7,602 nt of DNA from Bacteroidota bacterium (GTDB lineage Bacteria; Bacteroidota; Bacteroidia; Bacteroidales; UBA12481), in assembly GCA_030592205.1 (NCBI GenBank), contig JAUVKA010000188.1, positions 1 through 7,602 on the forward strand, written 5' to 3'. Of this stretch, positions 1-5,700 are shown in pieces (the first letter of the stretch is position 1; every line of letters begins with the position of its first letter). The notes beneath the pieces are model-generated. The model was not told where the DNA came from and searched no databases. It saw only the letters and a program-made list of their open reading frames with translations. The translations under genes were made by a program, and so were the position numbers.

Positions 1-113
1 AGTTTCATCCAGCATAATGAGTTAGAATGGGAGTATTTCTTTGAGCATAAAAGTACAATAATACAAAGAGTTTCATTCCTTTTTTTTTACTTTTAGACCT
101 TTAATTTTCATGT
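1..113. other. AT-rich leader with no secure gene
   Basis: I see no convincing complete gene here. The + strand frame starting at base 1 stays open for 31 codons to a TAG at 94-96, so it could be the tail of an upstream gene, but its last part is a poly-T run read as Phe codons and does not look like real protein. On the minus strand, ATG codons at 15-13 and 8-6 lie at the very edge and could begin a divergent gene, but at most five codons are visible. No clear Bacteroidota promoter (TTTG plus TAnnTTTG at the right spacing) is found for the gene starting at 114, although one must lie here or upstream. Confidence 0.5.
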
Positions 114-665
114 ATGGAGAGAACGGAGAAACAATATAATGAGCTGGTTCGCCGGTGTAAGGAAATCTTTCACAGAAAAATGAAAGATTATGGGACTTCA
201 TGGAGGATCATGCGTCCGAGATCAGTAACAGATCAGATTTTCATCAACGCACAAAGGATACAAAGCATTGAGTTGAAGGGCAATCAAAAGGTTGATGATG
301 ACATTACATCAGAATTCATCGGCATTGTCAATTACGGAGTAATCGCACTTATCCAATTGGAGCTTGGCCCCGGTGAGCCAGCTGAATTATCTGAAATGGA
401 AGTACTTGACCTATATCAACAAAAAATTGACGAGGCAAAAAAACTAATGATGCGGAAAAATCATGATTATGGAGAGGCCTGGAGAGAAATGCGTATCTCT
501 TCATATACCGACCTTATCTTGATGAAGATATTTCGCACAAAACAAATAGAAGATAATGACGGAAAGACTATAGTATCAGAAGGCATAGCAGCCAACTATC
601 TTGATATGATTAATTATGCCATATTTGGATTGGTTAAATTAATTTTCGAAACATCGGAGGAATAA
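114..665 (+). CDS. DUF1599 / nucleotide modification-associated domain 1 (Nmad1) protein with two tandem domain copies
   Basis: This 183-residue soluble, mainly helical protein has no signal peptide or membrane segment. It consists of two copies of one domain, about residues 8-83 and 101-179, separated by an acidic linker. Matching landmarks are KDYG (24-27) and HDYG (117-120), W30/W123, MR 33-34 and 126-127, TD 39-40 and 132-133, R48/R141, IE 52-53 and 145-146, and NY 73-74 and 167-168. This pattern is what I know as DUF1599, named Nmad1 from its linkage to phage nucleotide modification; its reaction is not established. The helix spacing and acidic residues loosely recall all-alpha (MazG-like) NTP pyrophosphatases, which is inference. 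The start is the ATG at 114, preceded by AU-rich sequence with no Shine-Dalgarno; the nearby ATG at 110 is out of frame and soon hits a stop. Its stop overlaps the next gene's start, so the two form an operon. Confidence 0.85.
   Translation: MERTEKQYNELVRRCKEIFHRKMKDYGTSWRIMRPRSVTDQIFINAQRIQSIELKGNQKVDDDITSEFIGIVNYGVIALIQLELGPGEPAELSEMEVLDLYQQKIDEAKKLMMRKNHDYGEAWREMRISSYTDLILMKIFRTKQIEDNDGKTIVSEGIAANYLDMINYAIFGLVKLIFETSEE
135..362 (+). repeat. Protein-level tandem repeat, copy 1 of the DUF1599 domain
   Basis: Encodes residues 8-83 of the DUF1599 protein. It aligns with the second copy at a constant offset of 93 residues up to the IE pair (52-53), then at 94 after a one-residue shift. Where the second copy has D164 in the last helix, this copy has G70. 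The similarity is at protein level; the DNA copies have diverged, so this is an old duplication rather than a recent one. Confidence 0.8.
414..650 (+). repeat. Protein-level tandem repeat, copy 2 of the DUF1599 domain
   Basis: Encodes residues 101-179 of the DUF1599 protein. It carries the DYG..W..MR core at 118-127, TD at 132-133, RTKQIE at 141-146 and the last helix with N161, D164 and NY at 167-168. It keeps more acidic residues in the last helix than copy 1, so if only one copy binds metal or substrate, this is the better candidate (inference). Confidence 0.8.
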
Positions 666-667
666 TG
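656..667 (+). promoter_or_regulatory. Shine-Dalgarno site and TAATG stop/start overlap
   Basis: GGAGG at 656-660 lies four bases before the ATG at 665-667, and the upstream stop TAA (663-665) shares its last base with that ATG. This fixes the start of the DoxX-like gene and indicates translational coupling. A clear Shine-Dalgarno is notable because the other starts in this window lack one, as is usual in Bacteroidota; the GGAGG is also the last GAG-GAA codons of the upstream gene, so it may be partly fortuitous. Confidence 0.6.
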
Positions 668-1768
668 CAATCAATACGTTTCATCAGCAAAATTATAGTT
701 GGACTTGTTTTTACCTTTTCTGGATTTGTTAAGTGTATCGATCCACTGGGGACAGCCCACAAATTTCATGATTATTTTGTTGACGCCTTTGGACTGGAAT
801 CATTGTTATGGTTGACTTTGCCGGCAGCAATTATTATGTGTGCCATTGAATTCTGTATTGGCATTATGCTGATTTTGAATATCAAAACTTCATGGGCATC
901 ATGGCTTGCCCTGATTTTTATGGCTGGATTCACACCGCTAACACTGTATTTAGCTCTGGCCAATCCTGTTAGTGATTGTGGATGTTTTGGTGATGCTTTA
1001 ATTTTAACCAATTGGCAAACCTTCTTCAAGAACATTGTCCTGGACGTATTTGTGATAATCCTCTTTATTGAAAGGAATAAGTTCAAGGAATTATTTGGAA
1101 TGAGGCTTAGCAAATATGCTGCATTGATTACCCTATTAGTGGTGTTGGGATTCGAGGCTTTTAGTATAACCTGGCTTCCAATTTTGGATTTCCGTCCTTA
1201 TTACAAGGGAGCTGATATCCTTGAGGGAATGTCTATTCCTGATGATGCAGCACAAGCCGTTTACGAGACAACACTTTTTTATAAAAAAGATGGAATAACT
1301 AAAGGGTTTAGTATCGACAATTATCCTCAGGAAGGCTGGGAGTTTGTTGATACTAAGAATAAACTGATTTCAAAGGGGTATGAACCACCCATTCATGATT
1401 TTAGTATTAGTATTGATGGAGAGGATATCACCGAAGTAATACTTGCTGAAGAGAATTATACTTTTTTACTGATCAGTTATGATCTGGATAAGTCCAGTCG
1501 TAAGAACCAGGAAAATATTAATACCCTTGCTGAAGGATTGATGAATGCCGGGTATAAGTTTATTTGCCTCACCGGCACACCGGCCGATGGTGAACAGTTT
1601 AAACAAGAAACAGAGGCACCATACATATTTGGATTCACTGATCAAACAGCTTTGAAAACCATTGTACGATCGAATCCAGGTTTAATACTTCTTAAAAAGG
1701 GTATCATTATCGATAAATGGCATCATAGACAGCTGCCTCTGTTGGATGAACTGCTAAAAATGCTGTAA
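665..1768 (+). CDS. BT_3928-type DoxX/MauE-like membrane protein with C-terminal thioredoxin-like domain
   Basis: This 367-residue inner-membrane protein begins with a DoxX/MauE-like helical part. Likely membrane segments are about residues 7-23, 47-71, 78-99, 119-136 and 150-170. A DCGCFG motif lies at 104-109, as in MauE-type proteins; other cysteines in this part are C24, C59 and C64. After the last helix comes a stretch with the pattern LPILDFRPYYKG (171-182), then a soluble region. Residues about 258-355 look like a thioredoxin fold: a strand around 266-272, a helix around 278-293, a strand at 295-301, then NPGLILL (337-343) where thioredoxins carry the cis-proline, followed by a G-I-I-I-D-K-W strand. 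The usual CxxC is absent at the expected place (about 273-277). The layout matches proteins I know as 'BT_3928 family' in Bacteroides, found next to DUF1599 and tpiA. The function is not established; a redox or envelope role is inference. It is coupled to the DUF1599 gene by the TAATG overlap. Confidence 0.8.
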   Translation: MQSIRFISKIIVGLVFTFSGFVKCIDPLGTAHKFHDYFVDAFGLESLLWLTLPAAIIMCAIEFCIGIMLILNIKTSWASWLALIFMAGFTPLTLYLALANPVSDCGCFGDALILTNWQTFFKNIVLDVFVIILFIERNKFKELFGMRLSKYAALITLLVVLGFEAFSITWLPILDFRPYYKGADILEGMSIPDDAAQAVYETTLFYKKDGITKGFSIDNYPQEGWEFVDTKNKLISKGYEPPIHDFSISIDGEDITEVILAEENYTFLLISYDLDKSSRKNQENINTLAEGLMNAGYKFICLTGTPADGEQFKQETEAPYIFGFTDQTALKTIVRSNPGLILLKKGIIIDKWHHRQLPLLDELLKML

Positions 1769-1780
1769 TGTTCCAGTTGT

Positions 1781-1815
1781 TTCTGGCTGCATTCTGATTA
1801 TTTCAATTATTTTTG
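1781..1815 (+). promoter_or_regulatory. Candidate Bacteroidota promoter for tpiA
   Basis: TATTTTTG at 1808-1815 matches the Bacteroidota -7 consensus TAnnTTTG exactly. The -33 element is weak: TTCTG at 1781-1785 sits 22 bases upstream, instead of a clean TTTG. Transcription would begin near 1822, giving a leader of about 70 bases before tpiA. The 123-base gap after the DoxX-like gene supports a separate promoter, but in AT-rich DNA the -7 match alone can occur by chance. Confidence 0.4.
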
Positions 1816-1891
1816 TCCTTATCAATATATTGGTAGATGTAAGCTATTCAATACTTGATCCCAAAGTGAGATTATCATAAAATAATAAAAC

Positions 1892-2650
1892 ATGAGAAAA
1901 AAAATTGTAGCAGGAAATTGGAAAATGAACACCACTGTGGAAGAAGGCAGGAAACTGGCTGCCGAAGTGAATTCATTTGTAGTCGGTTTGGAAAACAATG
2001 ATATTGGAGTTGCTATTGCTCCTCCATTCACCCATCTAACAGAAATCGCAAAAAGCATTGACAATGACGCAATATGCCTTACAGCTCAGAACTGTGCTTC
2101 TGAATCCCGCGGTGCTTATACAGGTGAGATTTCGGTAGGAATGTTGAAGGCTGCTGGTGTAAAAGCAGTTATCCTGGGGCATTCCGAAAGACGTGCCTAT
2201 TTTAGAGAGGACTATAAAACACTTGCTAAAAAAACCGATCTGGTACTTGAGCAAGAGATAAAACCCATTTTTTGTATTGGCGAAACTTTGGATGAAAGGG
2301 AAGCTGGAATCCAGGCTGATGTTGTTAAGAAGCAACTTTCCGAAAGCCTTTTTCACCTGCAAGCCACATCGATTCAAAACCTGATCCTTGCGTACGAACC
2401 TGTTTGGGCAATCGGAACTGGAAAAACTGCCAGCCCCGAGCAAGCCCAGGAGATGCATAAATATATCCGACTGGTCATTGCAGAAAAATACGGGAATGAT
2501 ATAGCTGACAACTTAACCATATTATATGGGGGCAGCTGTAAACCCTCAAACGCCAGGGAGATTTTTAGTCAAGCTGATGTTGACGGAGGCCTGATCGGTG
2601 GAGCTGCTCTTAAAGCTGAAGATTTTGGAGCTCTTATCAGCTCTTTCTAA
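1892..2650 (+). CDS. tpiA: Triosephosphate isomerase
   Basis: TpiA interconverts dihydroxyacetone phosphate and glyceraldehyde 3-phosphate in cytosolic glycolysis and gluconeogenesis, normally as a dimer. The 252-residue length is standard and every family hallmark is present: GNWKMN at 8-13 with substrate-binding N9 and K11, GHSERR at 96-101 with the electrophilic H97, the catalytic base E169 in AYEPVWAIGTGKTA (167-180, including flexible loop 6), YGGS at 212-215, and the phosphate-binding GGLIGGA at 232-238. The ATG start gives the normal N-terminus; the bases before it are A-rich with no Shine-Dalgarno. A candidate promoter lies in the preceding gap and a strong terminator follows 40 bases after the stop, so it is probably expressed alone or with read-through from the upstream pair. 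In Bacteroides I recall a SPOR-domain gene and folE following tpiA; they are not here. Nothing looks truncated or aberrant. Confidence 0.98.
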   Translation: MRKKIVAGNWKMNTTVEEGRKLAAEVNSFVVGLENNDIGVAIAPPFTHLTEIAKSIDNDAICLTAQNCASESRGAYTGEISVGMLKAAGVKAVILGHSERRAYFREDYKTLAKKTDLVLEQEIKPIFCIGETLDEREAGIQADVVKKQLSESLFHLQATSIQNLILAYEPVWAIGTGKTASPEQAQEMHKYIRLVIAEKYGNDIADNLTILYGGSCKPSNAREIFSQADVDGGLIGGAALKAEDFGALISSF

Positions 2651-2689
2651 AAGCTGAGTAAAGTTTCCAACTTTGCATAACTTTTGTAC

Positions 2690-2727
2690 CAGGCAATCCG
2701 TTAAATTGAGGATTGCCTGTTTTTTTT
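2690..2727 (+). terminator. Intrinsic terminator after tpiA, abutting the next start codon
   Basis: CAGGCAATCC (2690-2699) pairs perfectly with GGATTGCCTG (2710-2719) to give a 10-bp stem and a 10-base loop, followed by eight T residues (2720-2727). This is a textbook rho-independent terminator for tpiA. Unusually, the last T is immediately followed by the ATG of the next gene at 2728, so the U-tract also forms that gene's immediate 5' leader. A 7-of-8 match to the Bacteroidota -7 element (AACTTTTG, 2679-2686) lies just before the stem, but I find no good -33 partner. Confidence 0.85.
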
Positions 2728-5700
2728 ATGAAGAAACTGTGCTTAATAATCGGGCTGACTTTTGCCTTGCTTCCCCTGCATAGAATATCTTGTCAGGGGC
2801 AGGACGAATATAATTTTTTACCCGAAAAAGAAGCTTACAATTTGGAACTTGTACGCTTCTTCGACAAATACGGGAATCAGAGAAACAAAGAATTTCTGCA
2901 AGGCTTTTTCGATTACACCGAGAAAACTGAACTTGAAGAGAATGAATGGATTGCGATAGCAGAGATCAGCAATCAATTGATAGCCCGACAAGTAAGATCG
3001 TATTCTCACATGTCTGTATTCATTCAGGCTCTTAGCTCTTTTGAGTTTAATCCCGACCGAAACCGCAACTTTCCAATTTGGAGTCGACAGATATACAGCA
3101 TTCTAAAACAAGAGAAAAAAAAGTTGCAACGTGTGTCGTCATTTTGCGTTTTCACAACAAAATTGCATCAGGAAAATTTATTATTCAACTCTCCTACTGT
3201 CAGCTGGAAAATTTCTGCACCTGATTATCGCTTCCAATACAACAAGGAATTTTATGTTCAAACCGGGAATATTAACCTTATAGGATTAGCAGGAAGAGAT
3301 AGCAGTCGAATTCAGTCGACCTCGGGTAAGTATTACCCCTTTAAGGAATTCTGGACAGCATCCGGTGGCAAGATATCCTGGGAAAGACTTGGATTGGATA
3401 ATGATTTGGTCTTTGTTAGATTGGATGATTATAGTATTGATCTTTCCCGCTCGGTTTACACTCTTGATTCTGTTAATCTATTTGACAGAAGGCACTTTGA
3501 TCATCCCATTCCTGGAAAGTTTAATGATAAAATTGTGGTAGGGATGAAACCGGAACGGGCCGGATATCCACGATTTTCATCCTACAAAGTTGATAACCGT
3601 ATCAAGTCAATCTTTCCAAACATGGATTATACAGGAGGATATAGTCTGGAAGGTTTAAAGAAGGTTGGATCAGGGGGAAACCTTGAAAAAGGAGAACTCC
3701 TCATTTTTCAAGGGGATAATCCATTTATGCAATTGAACTCCCAAAGGTTTGTCTTCGATAAAGATGGTGCAAAAGGACTCAATACAGCTGCACTTATTTA
3801 TCTTGATAGTGATTCCATTATTCACCCAGGCTTATTCTTCCAATATAAAAGATTAAAAAATGAGCTGGTTTTAATGCGAGACGGAACCGGTGCTTCAAGA
3901 TCAAAGTTTTTCGATTCTTTTCACCAGCTAACTCTGGATGTCGAAATGCTCACATGGTTCCCAGGAGATACCCTCCTTTATCTTTCCGGAATGGTTGGCT
4001 CACTGGAAAATATTGCCGTGTTTGAATCGGCCGATTACTTTAGCCTCGAATGGTTTAATGAAATTCAACTTGCCGACCTTAAAAACCCATTAGTTCTGGT
4101 GAAGCAATGCGCTGATTATTACCACTCCCGATTCTATTATTCATCCGATCTCTCAAAATTCATGAAACGCCCCTTACATTTCGTGGAGGAGATGTTACTC
4201 AATGTTTCCTATCTGGGATTTGTAAGATTTGATCCGAAAACAAAAATGGTTCAGGTTCAGCAAAAAACCTATGATTTCCTGAAGCAGCATGCAGGCAATT
4301 TGGATTACGACATCATTAAATTCAGTTCAAACATTCTTCCTCCAAATCCTAATGGAGTAATAAATCTGAGAACCGGGACCATGCAGGTTTATGGTGTTCC
4401 AAATGTTGAATTGAGCAAAAGCCGATCCGTTCGGGTTCACCCTGATAAGGAAGTCTTAACCATTTACAGGGGTCGCGACATGTATTTTGATGGCACTGTA
4501 GAAGCCGGACTACTCAGTTTTGAAGGATCTGACTTTATATTTAATTATGAGGATTTTCAGCTACACCTGAACACAGTTGATATAATTAATTTAAAAGTGC
4601 TTATCCCGCTTGATAAATATTACCAGGAAACTATGATCGTTGATCTCAGTTCTGTAATAGAAAACACCCATGGCGTACTGCTAATTGATGCTCCGGATAA
4701 TAAAGCAGGCCTTGAGCCCGACAGCACTCCGCAATATCCGCAGTTCAGGTTCGACACCACTGCTTATGTTTACTACGATCAGAAATCTATTCAAAATGGA
4801 GCATATACACGTGATAGTTTCTATTTTGAAATCGATCCAACAATTATTAGCGGTCTTAATGACTTATTTTTCAAAGAGAATCTATTTCTTCCCGGAACGT
4901 TTCAAACTTATAATATCTTCCCCCCTCTTAAGTTAGATTTAACATACAGAGATGACTATTCTCTTGGGTTTGATACGCTTAGCACACCTGAAGAGGGATA
5001 CCCGGTTTTCATTGACAAGGGCGTCTTTTATAATAATATCAGCATGAGTACCAGAGGTCTGAGAGGAAGTGGAACCCTCAAGTATCTTGGTAGTACTATA
5101 GAATCTGAAAACCTCCTGTTTTTGCCGGATCAGGTAAAAATTGCAGCTAACTCCCTGATAGTTGAAAAGAACAGCTCAACACTTGGAAATCCTGAAATAT
5201 TCGGTCTAAAACTGGCAGCCACATGGTTCCCTATGAAAAACAGCCTCGTGGTAGATCACACAGATGATCCCCTGAGCCTGTATGGCAATGGAGAATTTGT
5301 TGGAAAATTGTATGTGGAACCTGAAGCCCTTCGGGGAGCCGGTACCTTGCATATGGATGAATTTACTGTCACCTCAGATAATTTCTCCATTATGGAAGAA
5401 CGATTTGAAGTTAAAGACAGTAGATTTCTTATAAACAGTAATTTCCAGGATAGCATTGGAAAAAGTATTAGCTCAGGGGAACCCGATTTTATTGCTAATC
5501 ATGTATCAGGATCAGTTGATTTAAAAAATCGGATGGCTGAATTTACCGGAGTTGAAGATCAGCCAAGCTCCTTATTATTCCCCATTAATAAATATAAGTC
5601 TGATCAGAGTTCGTTCACATGGAACATGACTGAAAATACACTGGCATTGGGTCAGAGTCGTCTTACATCAACCAGGAAAGATCAGAATTCACTAAGTTTT

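Noticed and set aside
40..68. Promoter for the DUF1599 gene from TTTG at 40-43
   Set aside because: No TAnnTTTG-like element lies at the proper distance; only the TA of TACAAAG at 62-68 fits, so it is likely chance.
82..88. Poly-T run as a terminator
   Set aside because: No GC-rich hairpin stem precedes it.
772..1113. 113-codon minus-strand ORF within the DoxX-like gene
   Set aside because: It lies wholly antisense to a well-supported gene and its translation has no recognisable domain; it is a shadow frame.
1773..1786. Hairpin CCAG-TTGTTT-CTGG after the DoxX-like gene as a terminator
   Set aside because: The stem has only four pairs and no T-run follows directly, so it is too weak to call.
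2036..2458. 140-codon minus-strand ORF within tpiA
   Set aside because: It is antisense to a complete tpiA with every catalytic motif; no protein-like pattern was seen.
2713..2727. TTG at 2713 as the start of the large gene
   Set aside because: It lies inside the terminator stem and would add five residues before the K-K signal-peptide start; ATG at 2728 gives a normal signal peptide.
2791..2796. Lipoprotein signal at C22 of the large protein
   Set aside because: The residues before C22 are R-I-S, lacking the usual L/V/I at -3, so a standard Sec signal peptide is the better reading.
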